Counted from the first letter of the stretch, positions 23,197 through 32,451 are shown. The stretch is DNA of 41,890 nt from Chitinophagaceae bacterium (GCA_016787125.1 JAEUVM010000108.1:1-41890), one strand, 5' to 3'. Numbers and translations are program-made. Notes: generated from the letters alone by a model not told the origin.

Positions 23197-24672
23197 ATGC
23201 CCCACCTCCCCCGCCTATTTTCCTCGTTACTCCTCTTTCTGCTGCTATCATTGACATCGTTCGCCCAACCCGCACCGACAGCGGACAGCGACATGCCAAC
23301 AGATTATCTTCCTAAAGAATTTCATGCCGGCCGGCGGGAGGCGCTGCGCAACCTGATGCCGGAAAATTCAGTGGTGGTCATCTTCGCCTACCCCACCCGC
23401 ACCTACTCCAACGATGTGGAATATATCTACCATGCCAATCCCGATATGTATTATTTTTCGGGGTATAAAGAGCCACATTCCGTACTCCTTATTTTTAAAG
23501 AAAATCAAACCGACTCACTGGGCAGCAGCTATAACGAACTCTTATTTGTACAAAAAAGAGATCCCCGCGCCGAACAGTGGACAGGCAAACGCCTCGGTAC
23601 CGAAGGCGCCCGTACCAAACTCGGTTTTTCAACCGTGTACACTTCAGCGGAATTCAAAAACTTCCCGATCAGTTTCAACAGGTTTACCAAGATCATTTTC
23701 GACAAACTGCCCGATGATATCGGCAACCAGGCCAATGATGCTGATTTATTTGACCTGGTAAAACAATTTCGCCAGAAAGCCGGTGTACCGGAAGCTGGCA
23801 CCTTCCATGCCCGGTACGACAACAGGAGCTTTACCAAACTTACCGCACAACTGCGGGAGATAAAAACACCGGAGGAACTGGACCTGATCCGCAAGGCGGT
23901 GGAAATTTCCTGCCAGGGACAAAACGAAGTGATGAAAGCGGTACGTCCTGATATGTCGGAACTGGAGATACAGGGCCTGCATGAGTATGTACATAAAAAA
24001 TACGGCGCTGAATCCGTCGGCTATGGCTCTATCATCGGCGCCGGTGAAAACGGCTGTATCCTTCATTACATGGAAAACAGCAAGACCAAAGTGGGCACCT
24101 CCCTGCTGCTGATGGATGTAGGGGCCGAATACCACGGCTACACGGCCGATGTAACCCGCACGGTACCGGTTGACGGGAAATTTTCAGAGGAAGAAAGGGC
24201 TATTTATCAACTGGTGTATGATGCGCAGGAAGCCGCTTTTAAAACCCTGCATGATGGCTCCAGTTGGGCCGATGCCAGCAAGGCTGCACAGCATGTGATT
24301 GCCGAAGGACTGATGAAACTGGGCATCATCAAGAATGAATATGAAGTGGGCCGCTACTTTCCACATGGCCTCGGTCATCACATCGGGCTGGATGTACACG
24401 ACCGCGGCAACTATGGCAAATTGAAAAAAGACATGGTGATCACCATCGAACCCGGCATCTATATTCCCGAAGGAAGTGACTGTGATAAAAAATGGTGGAG
24501 TATCGCCGTACGCATCGAAGACGACCTGCTCATTACCCAGGATGGCTACGAACTCCTCTCCCACTTTGCACCCCGCAAAATAGAAGACATCGAAAAACTG
24601 ATGAAAGAAAAAAGTGTGATCAACGATTTCAAACTGCCACCGCTGGAATCGGGGAAGAAGAAGGGGTTTTGA
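23197..24672 (+). CDS. exported Xaa-Pro aminopeptidase (M24B)
   Basis: 491-aa metallopeptidase that removes an N-terminal residue ahead of proline. A signal peptide (~1-24, ending TSFAQ) makes it extracytoplasmic, unlike cytoplasmic PepP. An AMP_N domain (~40-180, with YFSGYKEPHSVLLIF) precedes the pita-bread domain. Dinuclear metal ligands appear as the two Asp of MDVGAEYHGYTADVTRT, His of HGLGHHIGLDVHD, Glu of TIEPGIYIP and Glu of VRIEDDLLIT. Chain length is standard. It starts 127 bp after the acidic small protein and has a spacer with an 11-bp tandem repeat after it. The peptide role in the periplasm is inferred. Confidence 0.93.
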   Translation: MPHLPRLFSSLLLFLLLSLTSFAQPAPTADSDMPTDYLPKEFHAGRREALRNLMPENSVVVIFAYPTRTYSNDVEYIYHANPDMYYFSGYKEPHSVLLIFKENQTDSLGSSYNELLFVQKRDPRAEQWTGKRLGTEGARTKLGFSTVYTSAEFKNFPISFNRFTKIIFDKLPDDIGNQANDADLFDLVKQFRQKAGVPEAGTFHARYDNRSFTKLTAQLREIKTPEELDLIRKAVEISCQGQNEVMKAVRPDMSELEIQGLHEYVHKKYGAESVGYGSIIGAGENGCILHYMENSKTKVGTSLLLMDVGAEYHGYTADVTRTVPVDGKFSEEERAIYQLVYDAQEAAFKTLHDGSSWADASKAAQHVIAEGLMKLGIIKNEYEVGRYFPHGLGHHIGLDVHDRGNYGKLKKDMVITIEPGIYIPEGSDCDKKWWSIAVRIEDDLLITQDGYELLSHFAPRKIEDIEKLMKEKSVINDFKLPPLESGKKKGF

Positions 24673-24698
24673 GTAGTAACTGCTGACTTCACGAGACA

Positions 24699-24741
24699 CT
24701 CACCTGAACTTCACCTGATGCTCACCTGACCTTCACCTGAT
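24699..24741. repeat. 11-bp tandem repeat (YTCACCTGANN x4)
   Basis: Four consecutive units of about 11 bases (CTCACCTGAAC, TTCACCTGATG, CTCACCTGACC, TTCACCTGAT) directly after the Xaa-Pro aminopeptidase gene. It is another example of local short-word repetition in a spacer. Confidence 0.85.
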
Positions 24742-24944
24742 ATGCAAGCGTTCGGTAAGGTGGTGAATAGCCTGGTCACACCCGGCTGCCCCCGATACAT
24801 ATCCCATAAAGGAATTGGCGGAGGTAACGGGTACGATCATTATTTACCGGGCCAGAACCATTACTTCCCGTGACGGTGCCGGTTTTTATAGCTGAAAATC
24901 TGTATTTTCATATTATTCTGTTATTTAATCTTAAAACTTATTTT

Positions 24945-27071
24945 ATGAAACTTTCAATTATTTCTATTCAGAAATTACTATTTCCATTGATTTTTAACTT
25001 TTTGTGCCTGACTTTTTATCTAAACGGACATACTCAAAATGCCTCCTATGATCTGAATTCCGTTCCAATCATAGGCACAAACAATACTGCTTTTGGTTTT
25101 GATGTACTAACTTTCAATACGTCAGGACAAAGGAATTCTGGATTAGGACATAAAAGCATTTTTTCCAATTCTTCGGGGAGTTTTAATGTCGCGATAGGTG
25201 CAAGCTCCCTTTATTCAAATACTGATGGAAATTATAATACAGCTGTTGGTTACAGAGCTTTATATAACAACACAGGAGTGTCTAATGCAGCTTTTGGGGC
25301 CAGTGCTCTAGCAAATAATACCACCGGGCATTCGAACTTTGCAATGGGTACAAACTCCCTTATAGGGAATACCACAGGGACATATAACATTGGAATTGGA
25401 TATAATGCAAATGTTGCTTCAGGTAACCTAACAAACGCTACAGCCATCGGATATGGTGCAATAGTGAACGCAAGTAATGCTATGCAGTTGGGTAATTCTT
25501 TAGTTACATATATTTATGCAGGCACTGGTAGCAATGCTACGATTGTAACTGGTGGATTACAAGTAACCGGTGGGGCACCGGGTATTGGCAAAGTACTCAC
25601 TTCAGATGCTTCGGGAGTAGCAACATGGCAAATTCCATCAAGTGGCGGTGGGGGCGGCTGGTCATTAACAGGTAATTCAGGAACAGTTGATGGTATTAAC
25701 TTTATTGGCACCACAGACAATGTGGCTCTCAATATTAGAGTTAATAATCAAAAAGCCGGCAGAATTGATGCAAACTCATATCCAGGAAATACTTTTTACG
25801 GATTTGAATCTGGCGGAAATATTGGTTTAGGAGGAGAGCTTAACACTGCAATCGGGTACCAAGCACTCAAATCAAACACCTCCGGTTATCAAAATACGGC
25901 ACTAGGTGTCATTGCATTGTCCAACAACACCATTGGTATATTGAATACAGCAATTGGAGAAGGCTCACTTTACAATAATACGTGGGGAAGTTCCAATGTT
26001 GCTGTTGGCACCTCAGCACTAATGAGCAATACTACCGGTGGAGAGAATGTTGCGGTAGGTAATTTTGCAATGATGGGAGCCAGTAATACATTTGACAACT
26101 CTGCATTTGGAGATTTTTCACTTTCGTATAATATTTCAGGACAAGGTAATTGTGCTTTTGGATCAAAAGCTAATGTTGGATCTGCAAGTCTTAATAATTC
26201 AACAGCAATTGGGTTTAATGCTATTGTAAATTCCAGCAATAAAATAAGGTTTGGAGACGCTACAGTGACTGTTGTAGAAGGACCTGTAGGTTACACAGTT
26301 TCCGATGCTCGATTCAAGGATAACATAAGTGAAACAGATGTGAAAGGATTAGCCTTCATTAGCCGACTACGTCCAGTAGTTTATAATTTCAATACAAAGA
26401 AATTTACGGAATTTTTAACTCAGAAAATGCCTGATAGTATTAGGAATGAATATTTGGAAGGTAAAGATTTTAGTTCTTCGACTGCTATCCGGCAAAGCGG
26501 CTTTATTGCACAGGAAGTGGAACTGGCGGCTATGGAGAGCGGCTACGATTTTAACGGGCTGCACAAACCTGAATCAGAACTGGATAATTACAGCCTGGCT
26601 TACAGCCAATTTGTAGTGCCGTTGGTCAAATCAGTACAGGAATTGAGTCAGCAAAACCAGGCACTGGTACAGAAAGTAAATGAGCAGCAACAGGTAAATG
26701 AACAATTGAGCAGGGAACTGGCTGAACTGAAAAGCCTGGTACTCGGCAGAACGGAAAACCTGTCCACCGCTGAAAATATAAGGAGCCTTGAACTCAAAAC
26801 AACAGCCGCTGAAGCAAGGCTGTTTCAAAATACACCCAACCCCTTCAGCAAATCAACCACCATCCGCTATACAATACCTGAAAATGCCGGCAGCGCAAAG
26901 ATCAGGGTTACCAATATGGATGGTGCCCTGCTTTTTGAAGCCGAACTTATCAGTAACAACGGACGCCCCGTTGAAATACCAGCCAACCAGCTGTCAGCAG
27001 GCACTTATATCTATTCATTATTTGTGGATGGCAAAGTGGCAGATTCAAAAAAGATGGTGGTAACAAGGTAA
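24945..27071 (+). CDS. tail-fibre-like adhesin with S74 peptidase domain and T9SS tail
   Basis: About 708 aa from ATG 24945; an earlier GTG-initiated start (24870) would put the signal peptide 25 residues inside. Signal ~1-30. Two blocks of YadA-head-like repeats (units of ~20-24 aa with NTAxGYxAL and NNTxGxxNxAxG) at ~35-200 and ~290-430 are separated by a glycine linker (GGGGGW ~232). A peptidase S74 intramolecular chaperone domain (SDARFKDNIS from ~452, QSGFIAQEVE ~515) and a short Gln/Glu coiled coil follow. The last ~80 residues are a T9SS type A sorting domain (NTPNPFSKSTTIRY ... KMVVTR). Probably cell-surface displayed and trimeric. The 5' two thirds is distinctly AT-rich and the 3' end is not. 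Confidence 0.9.
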   Translation: MKLSIISIQKLLFPLIFNFLCLTFYLNGHTQNASYDLNSVPIIGTNNTAFGFDVLTFNTSGQRNSGLGHKSIFSNSSGSFNVAIGASSLYSNTDGNYNTAVGYRALYNNTGVSNAAFGASALANNTTGHSNFAMGTNSLIGNTTGTYNIGIGYNANVASGNLTNATAIGYGAIVNASNAMQLGNSLVTYIYAGTGSNATIVTGGLQVTGGAPGIGKVLTSDASGVATWQIPSSGGGGGWSLTGNSGTVDGINFIGTTDNVALNIRVNNQKAGRIDANSYPGNTFYGFESGGNIGLGGELNTAIGYQALKSNTSGYQNTALGVIALSNNTIGILNTAIGEGSLYNNTWGSSNVAVGTSALMSNTTGGENVAVGNFAMMGASNTFDNSAFGDFSLSYNISGQGNCAFGSKANVGSASLNNSTAIGFNAIVNSSNKIRFGDATVTVVEGPVGYTVSDARFKDNISETDVKGLAFISRLRPVVYNFNTKKFTEFLTQKMPDSIRNEYLEGKDFSSSTAIRQSGFIAQEVELAAMESGYDFNGLHKPESELDNYSLAYSQFVVPLVKSVQELSQQNQALVQKVNEQQQVNEQLSRELAELKSLVLGRTENLSTAENIRSLELKTTAAEARLFQNTPNPFSKSTTIRYTIPENAGSAKIRVTNMDGALLFEAELISNNGRPVEIPANQLSAGTYIYSLFVDGKVADSKKMVVTR

Positions 27072-27085
27072 GACTTACTTAGAAT

Positions 27086-27118
27086 AAAAATCCCCGGGAT
27101 AACCGCCCGGGGATTTTT
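27086..27118. terminator. bidirectional terminator between the adhesin and repeat-lipoprotein genes
   Basis: Perfect 13-bp stem, arms 27086-27098 (AAAAATCCCCGGG) and 27106-27118, with a 7-nt loop. A-run on one side and T-run on the other give a U-tract in either direction. It lies between two convergent genes. Confidence 0.93.
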
Positions 27119-27139
27119 GTAAAAGTTTAGCAGTAATTA

Positions 27140-28906
27140 TTAATATACAGCTGTAAAAGTTCCCCCGGTTATAGTCTTGATAGTGCCTGAAACATTATCA
27201 AAGGCCGTCCCGGTGAAAGTGCCAATGATAGTCTGCGTTGCGATGACATGTGATGTGATTACAAATCTGATATTTGCTCCTCCACCGGTACCAAACTGTG
27301 CCTCAAGGTCTATCGTGCCAGCAGCATCAGTAAAAGTGAAAATACCTGAATTCCCTGTTACAGTATTTGTGTTGTATTGTTCAGCATTTGTAATTCCACC
27401 TGCAAGGTCAACCAGTGTAAATGAACAATCATCTCCTGCTACATTATCACCGGAATAATCAAATGCTGTAAATGGAGCTGAAGGTATGAGGTCGGCAGAG
27501 AACGTACTTCCCTGGTAAGTGGTAGTGCCTATCCTAAACGACCAGTCAATCGAAGGCGCCGCAGCACAGGTAAGCGGGAAGGTGCAAGGTGTACTGCCAG
27601 GCATCGGTATATTAAAAGTGCCCGCTGCCGTAGGCGTACCAGAACCGGTAAGGGTGATGGTTTGCGCACCCAGCGAACTGAAAGTACCGGCATCTGAGAA
27701 CACGATACCATTCGTGGCCGTGGTATTAATATTATAAGGGCCGAGGACTGTTACATTCACTACAATATCCACGGTATGTACCGCAGAACTGAGCGTTTGC
27801 CCCGCCTGGTAAGTACCATTTACAGTGGCCGATGTACAATCGGCGGTGAACTCTGCCCCGGCATTTACATTCACACTAAACGTACAGGTGCTGGTGCCAA
27901 ACGTTACAGTAAAGTTGGCCGCACCAGTGGCATTGGGTGTGCCCGTACCAACCAGCGTTACCGTATGTGTGCCTGCAGCAGGTACGGAACCTGACCCGGT
28001 AAAGCTGAAACCGTTTGTTGTATTGGTGCTGATATTATAAGGGCCGCCCGCCGTGGTGGTGATCTGTATCTGTATAGTATTGGTGGCATCCAGTGCAAAG
28101 CCATTGTAGTAGCTGCCATTCACGGTAACCGGTGTACAGGCACCGGGGCTTCCGCCCAGGGTACCCGTTATCAGGTCAACCACATTGATCACAAAACTGC
28201 AGGTGCTGGAGCCGGCCGTTACCGGTATCGTATTATTACCGGCTGTGGTGGGTGTACCCGTTCCGGTGAGAGTGATCGTTTGTGCCCCGGTGGCTAAAGT
28301 ACCGGTGCCTGAAAAGATCATACCGTTTACATTCGTGGTGGTTACATTATAGGTTCCGGCCACCGTCACATTTACATTCAGCACTACCGTATTGGCGGCC
28401 GTGAGCGGGATGGTTTTACCATACGTTCCGTTGATGACGGGAGTGGTGCAGCTTGGTGAGCCGGTCAGGGTAAAAGTGGCAGGCCCCGACCCTTCGGGAA
28501 GCACCGTTACCTGTATATCGCATTGTGTGCCGTCAAAACTTACCACAAAATTATTTACGCCTTCGGCAAAGGGAGTACCATTGCCCCGCAGGGTTACCAC
28601 ATTGGCCCCCAGGGAGGTGAATGTGCCCACGCCACGGAAGAAATAACCGTTTACTGTATCGGTTGTAATGGTGTAAATGCCTGTACGGGTTACATCCACC
28701 GTTACCGTAATGGTATTGCTGGTGGGTACAAGCGCCAGGTTCACCGCATAGATTCCGTTTACCGTCTTGGGAAGACAATCGCCCGTCACATCACTTTGCA
28801 GGCTGCCCTGTGCCGGTGTGTTGCCCAGTTCAAAACTCTCCTCTTTCTTACATCCCGTCCAGATCACGATCACCAGGGCCAGCAGGTACAAAAACTGTTT
28901 TTTCAT
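27140..28906 (-). CDS. lipoprotein with four ~100-aa Ig-like repeats
   Basis: 588-aa predicted lipoprotein (lipobox WTGC, Cys19). Four tandem repeats of ~95-105 aa start with a Cys-x-x-x-x-VNG block (C44LPKTVNG, then SCTTPVING, ACTPVTVNG, CTSATVNG) and end in an AxxNxxVxF...C-type strand, so each repeat likely has its own disulfide. Each contains TNG-x-F and GTGTP. A different ~125-aa C-terminal domain (SIDWSFRIGTTTYQGSTF...) completes the protein. It suggests a surface-exposed Ig-like stack, perhaps in adhesion or glycan binding; no catalytic site is seen. It converges on the adhesin gene. Confidence 0.8.
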   Translation of the reverse strand: MKKQFLYLLALVIVIWTGCKKEESFELGNTPAQGSLQSDVTGDCLPKTVNGIYAVNLALVPTSNTITVTVDVTRTGIYTITTDTVNGYFFRGVGTFTSLGANVVTLRGNGTPFAEGVNNFVVSFDGTQCDIQVTVLPEGSGPATFTLTGSPSCTTPVINGTYGKTIPLTAANTVVLNVNVTVAGTYNVTTTNVNGMIFSGTGTLATGAQTITLTGTGTPTTAGNNTIPVTAGSSTCSFVINVVDLITGTLGGSPGACTPVTVNGSYYNGFALDATNTIQIQITTTAGGPYNISTNTTNGFSFTGSGSVPAAGTHTVTLVGTGTPNATGAANFTVTFGTSTCTFSVNVNAGAEFTADCTSATVNGTYQAGQTLSSAVHTVDIVVNVTVLGPYNINTTATNGIVFSDAGTFSSLGAQTITLTGSGTPTAAGTFNIPMPGSTPCTFPLTCAAAPSIDWSFRIGTTTYQGSTFSADLIPSAPFTAFDYSGDNVAGDDCSFTLVDLAGGITNAEQYNTNTVTGNSGIFTFTDAAGTIDLEAQFGTGGGANIRFVITSHVIATQTIIGTFTGTAFDNVSGTIKTITGGTFTAVY

Positions 28907-29040
28907 AAAAGTGGAATCAATTTTATCGCTAAAAGTAAGATTATTTTACATACAGGCAGCTTCCGCCCGTCCAGATTACTTGTAATTCAGGCATTTCGGT
29001 GGATAACTAAGTACTATTTTTGACCAAAATTCCCGGATTG

Positions 29041-29736
29041 ATGAAAAACGTAATTTCCTTCATTTTATTTCTTTCTCTCGTATCCTGTAAGGCACAAACG
29101 GGCGCCGCTGCCAAACTATCCCCGGCTGATTTTGAAAGCGCTATTGCCGATGGCAAGAACCAGGTACTGGATGTACGCACCGCCGGAGAGTTCCGTACCG
29201 GTCATATTAAAAATGCCTTACAGGCAGATTGGACCAACCAGCAGCAGTTTACCGACAGGGTGCAATACATGGATAAAAGCAAGACCGTGTATATCTATTG
29301 CCTCGTTGGCGGCCGCAGTGCCTCCGCTGCAGAATGGCTGCGCAAAAATGGTTTCAAAAGCGTGGTGGAACTGCAGGGTGGCATCAACGCCTGGAAAAGA
29401 GACAACAAACCACTGGACGGAGCTGACCACCTTGAAAAACAGATCACCCCGGAAGAATACAACGCCAGCATACCAAAAGATAAAACCGTACTGGTTGATT
29501 TCGGCGCCACCTGGTGCCCGCCATGTGTAAAGATGGCCCCCGTGCTGGATGAACTGCAGCAGGACAAGAACCTCTCCTTTCAACTGGTGAAAATTGACGG
29601 TGGTGTGCATACCGACCTGATGAAGACGATGAATATTGATGCGCTGCCCGTTTTTATCGTATATAAAAACGGCACAGAGGTATGGCGCAAACAGGGTGTG
29701 GTAAGCAAAGAAGACCTTGCCGCACAACTCAAATAA
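29041..29736 (+). CDS. rhodanese-thioredoxin fusion lipoprotein
   Basis: About 231 aa from ATG 29041; an upstream TTG (29020) would add 7 residues ahead of a good signal. Lipobox LVSC (Cys16). A rhodanese domain at ~26-125 has active-site Cys87 in YCLVGGRS and VLDVRTAGEFRTGHI. A thioredoxin domain at ~140-231 has WCPPC with C159/C162 and a cis-Pro region (ALPVF). Together they suggest an extracytoplasmic thiol-disulfide or sulfane-sulfur function. The YCF48-like gene follows 36 bp downstream on the same strand. Confidence 0.92.
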   Translation: MKNVISFILFLSLVSCKAQTGAAAKLSPADFESAIADGKNQVLDVRTAGEFRTGHIKNALQADWTNQQQFTDRVQYMDKSKTVYIYCLVGGRSASAAEWLRKNGFKSVVELQGGINAWKRDNKPLDGADHLEKQITPEEYNASIPKDKTVLVDFGATWCPPCVKMAPVLDELQQDKNLSFQLVKIDGGVHTDLMKTMNIDALPVFIVYKNGTEVWRKQGVVSKEDLAAQLK

Positions 29737-29772
29737 TAACCAACACAAACCATCAACACAAAATTCCTGCAA

Positions 29773-30795
29773 ATGCTACACAGGCCGGCATTACTGACCG
29801 TAATACTCTTATGCTGCACCCTCCTTATCGGGGCACAAACACCCGAAGTACAGGTGCTGACCAGTGGTACCAAAACCAGTCTCCGTGGCTTGTCGGTGGT
29901 AAACGACAACGTGGTATGGGTAAGCGGCAGCAATGGTACCGTTGGCCGCAGCAATAATGGTGGTAAAAACTGGAACTGGTTTACCGTAAAGGGATTTGAA
30001 AAAACAGAATTCAGGGATATAGAAGCATTCGATGCAAGTACCGCAATCATCATAGCAATTGCCGAACCTGCTTACATTCTGAAAACAACCGATGGTGGCG
30101 AAACCTGGAAAACAGTTTACCAGAACAACACCAAAGGCATGTTTCTCGATGCGATGGATTTTGTGGGCGAAAAATATGGTATGGTGGTGGGCGATCCCAT
30201 CAACGGACATATATTCCTCGCAGAAACATGGGATGGTGGTGATAGCTGGAAAGAATACAATGCCAAACTTCCCGCCGATTCCGGTGAAGCCTTCTTTGCA
30301 GCCAGCGGCACCAATATCTGTCTTTTCAAAGACAAATATTTTATGCTGGCAAGTGGCGGCATGCGGTCCCGGCTGATCACAAAAGATAAAACTATTGATC
30401 TGCCCATCATCCAGGGTAAAGAGTCAGCAGGCGCCAATTCACTGGATGTATATGTGCAGCCCAACCTGAACAGGAGTGGCAGAATGATAGTGGTGGGCGG
30501 CGATTTCGCCAACGACACCGCTACCACCGGCAACTGCTTTTACAGTAATAATGGTGGTAAAACATGGAAAGCACCCGATGTGCCACCACATGGCTATCGC
30601 AGCTGTGTGGAATTTTTGTCGCAGAAAGACCTGCTGACCTGCGGGCTGAACGGCGTAGACTACTCTCCCAATGGCGGCCGTACCTGGAACTGGATCAGTA
30701 AAGAGAGTTTCAATGTATGCCGGATTGCGAAACTCGGCACTGCTATTTACCTCGCTGGTAATAATGGAAAGATCGCCCGTATCACCTGGCGATGA
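29773..30795 (+). CDS. YCF48/BNR-like propeller, secreted
   Basis: 340-aa protein with a signal peptide (~1-21). Recurrent BNR-type blocks such as SNNGGKNWNWF, TTDGGETWKTV, SNNGGKTWKAP and SPNGGRTWNW mark a beta-propeller related to the YCF48/photosystem II assembly group, which in Bacteroidota is usually labelled as an oxidoreductase of unknown role. No T9SS tail is visible. It is 36 bp after the rhodanese-thioredoxin lipoprotein, so the pair may be an operon for extracytoplasmic redox or assembly work (inference). Downstream is the 108-bp tandem repeat. Confidence 0.85.
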   Translation: MLHRPALLTVILLCCTLLIGAQTPEVQVLTSGTKTSLRGLSVVNDNVVWVSGSNGTVGRSNNGGKNWNWFTVKGFEKTEFRDIEAFDASTAIIIAIAEPAYILKTTDGGETWKTVYQNNTKGMFLDAMDFVGEKYGMVVGDPINGHIFLAETWDGGDSWKEYNAKLPADSGEAFFAASGTNICLFKDKYFMLASGGMRSRLITKDKTIDLPIIQGKESAGANSLDVYVQPNLNRSGRMIVVGGDFANDTATTGNCFYSNNGGKTWKAPDVPPHGYRSCVEFLSQKDLLTCGLNGVDYSPNGGRTWNWISKESFNVCRIAKLGTAIYLAGNNGKIARITWR

Positions 30796-30820
30796 AGGAT
30801 GTTTTGTTTAAAAAAAAAAT

Positions 30821-31046
30821 TCTCGCAGAGACGCAGCGGCGCAAAGGGAAGTTATGAGTTACGAGTTTCGTGAAAGGACGAAGAATCTGGTTGATCCGCT
30901 AAATCTGCCAAATCAGCGTTCCAATTTATCTCGCAGAGACGCAACAGCGCAAAGGGAAGTTATGAGTTACGAGTTTCGTGAAAGGACGAAGAATCTGGTT
31001 GATCCGCTAAATCCGCCAAATCAGCGTTCCAATTTATCTCGCAACA
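30821..31046. repeat. 108-bp tandem repeat, two full copies and a partial third
   Basis: Copies begin at 30821, 30929 and 31037 (TCTCGCAGAGACGCAG... in copies 1 and 2), exactly 108 bp apart, nearly identical. The third is cut short, with a jump from TCTCGC to AACAGCGC. 108 bp is 36 codons, so a reading frame runs through both copies into the methyltransferase gene. A relative of the unit's first ~20 bases is at 2533. Confidence 0.92.
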
Positions 31047-31063
31047 GCGCAATCACCAACAAT

Positions 31064-31735
31064 ATGTTTAACCGATTCTTTCAACAGTTGAAATACCGCC
31101 GTATGGCCCGCCAACTCCGCAAGCCCTCCGGCAGCGCTGGTCATCAAACAGGGCTGATGATGAATAAAGCCAATGAACAGCTTTACCGGCATACCATCAA
31201 TGTAATGAAGCCTGCAACCGGCGATCAATTGCTGGAGATCGGCTTTGGTAATGGAAAATTTTTCGGCGAAGTTTTTCAGTCTGCCCCTGACCTGCATATC
31301 ACCGGTATTGATTATTCAGCACTGATGGTGAATGAAGCGGCAAAAGACAACCAATTATGGATCGATGAAGGAAAACTCAGGCTGGTGCAGGGCAACAGTG
31401 ATCAAATGCCATTTGATGAAAACAGTTTTGATAAAATATTTTGTATAAACGTGGTTTACTTCTGGGATGATGCCGCTGCTCATTTGCAGGAAATAAAACG
31501 GGTGCTGAAACCCTGCGGCCGCTTCTATGCCACCATCCGCACTAAGAAGAGTATGGAGCTGATGCCTTTTACTAATTATAACTTCACAAAGTATGACGAA
31601 AGCGACTGGCAGACATTGGTAAATAAAAATGGCCTGCAATACTTACAGGCCTTTACCATTGATGAACCTGAAACCACTTTCCGGGGAGAAACCTTCCGGA
31701 TACAATCCATTTGCCTGGTGGCAGCCAAACCCTGA
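31064..31735 (+). CDS. class I SAM-dependent methyltransferase
   Basis: About 223 aa from ATG 31064; the frame stays open back to 30854 only because the 108-bp repeat is a multiple of three, and those 70 codons are repeat DNA. Motif I is LLEIGFGNGKFFGEV, with the acidic ITGIDYS as motif II, and IFCINVVYFWDD as post-motif. The substrate is unknown; the methyltransf_11 type is broad (quinone, lipid, small molecule). The next gene is convergent peroxiredoxin. Location in the cytoplasm is assumed. Confidence 0.88.
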   Translation: MFNRFFQQLKYRRMARQLRKPSGSAGHQTGLMMNKANEQLYRHTINVMKPATGDQLLEIGFGNGKFFGEVFQSAPDLHITGIDYSALMVNEAAKDNQLWIDEGKLRLVQGNSDQMPFDENSFDKIFCINVVYFWDDAAAHLQEIKRVLKPCGRFYATIRTKKSMELMPFTNYNFTKYDESDWQTLVNKNGLQYLQAFTIDEPETTFRGETFRIQSICLVAAKP

Positions 31736-31741
31736 GCGGGT

Positions 31742-32326
31742 TTACAGGTTGTCTAATATTTCTTTTACCGAAGGGCGCTTCTTATAATCTGCTTCAAAGA
31801 AACGGTAAGTGATCGTTGATTCTTTATCTATAATATAGACCGCCGGTACCGGCAGAAAGCGGCCATTGTCGCCATTTGCCTTTTCAATATCAATACCACC
31901 ATTGCGGTAGCGGGTCACCATGTTTTCCTGCATTTCATACTCCACATCATATGCTTTCATGATCTTCAGATCTTCATCATGCAGCACCGGGTAAGTGGCT
32001 TTTGTTTTTTCCACCGTCACAGCCACGTTTTCAGACTTTTCGGGAGATACGGCCACCAGGGTGGCACCTTTATCAATGATCAGTTGCAATGAATCCTGCA
32101 GACGGGAAAGGGCCTTGTTACAGTATGGACACCATTGTCCGCGGTAAAACACCAGCACCACCTTGCCTTTCTTAAGGAGGTCTTTCAGCCTTACTTCATT
32201 TCCATCCTGGTCTTTGGCTTTGAAGTCAGGCGCTTTGGAACGTATAAAAAGACCTTCAGGAGCTTCCTGGGCCATAACTGTGCCGGCTGAAATAAAAACA
32301 AGAAATATCACTAAGAGATTACGCAT
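31742..32326 (-). CDS. exported peroxiredoxin-like AhpC/TSA protein
   Basis: 194-aa thioredoxin-fold protein with a signal peptide (~1-20, VMAQ). KAPDFKAKDQDGNEVRL introduces the redoxin domain. VLVFYRGQWCPYC has C66 and C69; the first is the likely peroxidatic or reactive Cys in the CxxC-type branch. A later ATYPVLHDEDLKIMKAY and VPAVYIIDKESTITYRF match the family. It would reduce peroxides or disulfides in the periplasm. Converges on the methyltransferase across 6 bp. Confidence 0.85.
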   Translation of the reverse strand: MRNLLVIFLVFISAGTVMAQEAPEGLFIRSKAPDFKAKDQDGNEVRLKDLLKKGKVVLVFYRGQWCPYCNKALSRLQDSLQLIIDKGATLVAVSPEKSENVAVTVEKTKATYPVLHDEDLKIMKAYDVEYEMQENMVTRYRNGGIDIEKANGDNGRFLPVPAVYIIDKESTITYRFFEADYKKRPSVKEILDNL

Positions 32327-32412
32327 ACTTTGAATTATGTGTCAAAAATAAGCAGAGAAAAAAATCTTAACTGTCAGGCTCCGGACTATTAACATCAGAT
32401 TAATTTTTCTCC

Positions 32413-32420
32413 TACATTTG
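32413..32420 (+). promoter_or_regulatory. possible Bacteroidota -7 box (TACATTTG)
   Basis: The Bacteroidota sigma-A -7 consensus TAnnTTTG is matched exactly 32 bases before the ATG of the 87-aa membrane protein. No clear -33 TTG is present at the expected spacing, so confidence is low. Confidence 0.35.
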
Positions 32421-32451
32421 ATTGTTTTAAACCCTTATCAAAACACTCCTT

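Noticed and set aside
30854..31063. Extended N-terminus for the methyltransferase
   Set aside because: These 70 codons are tandem repeat DNA; the ATG at 31064 starts the conserved protein.
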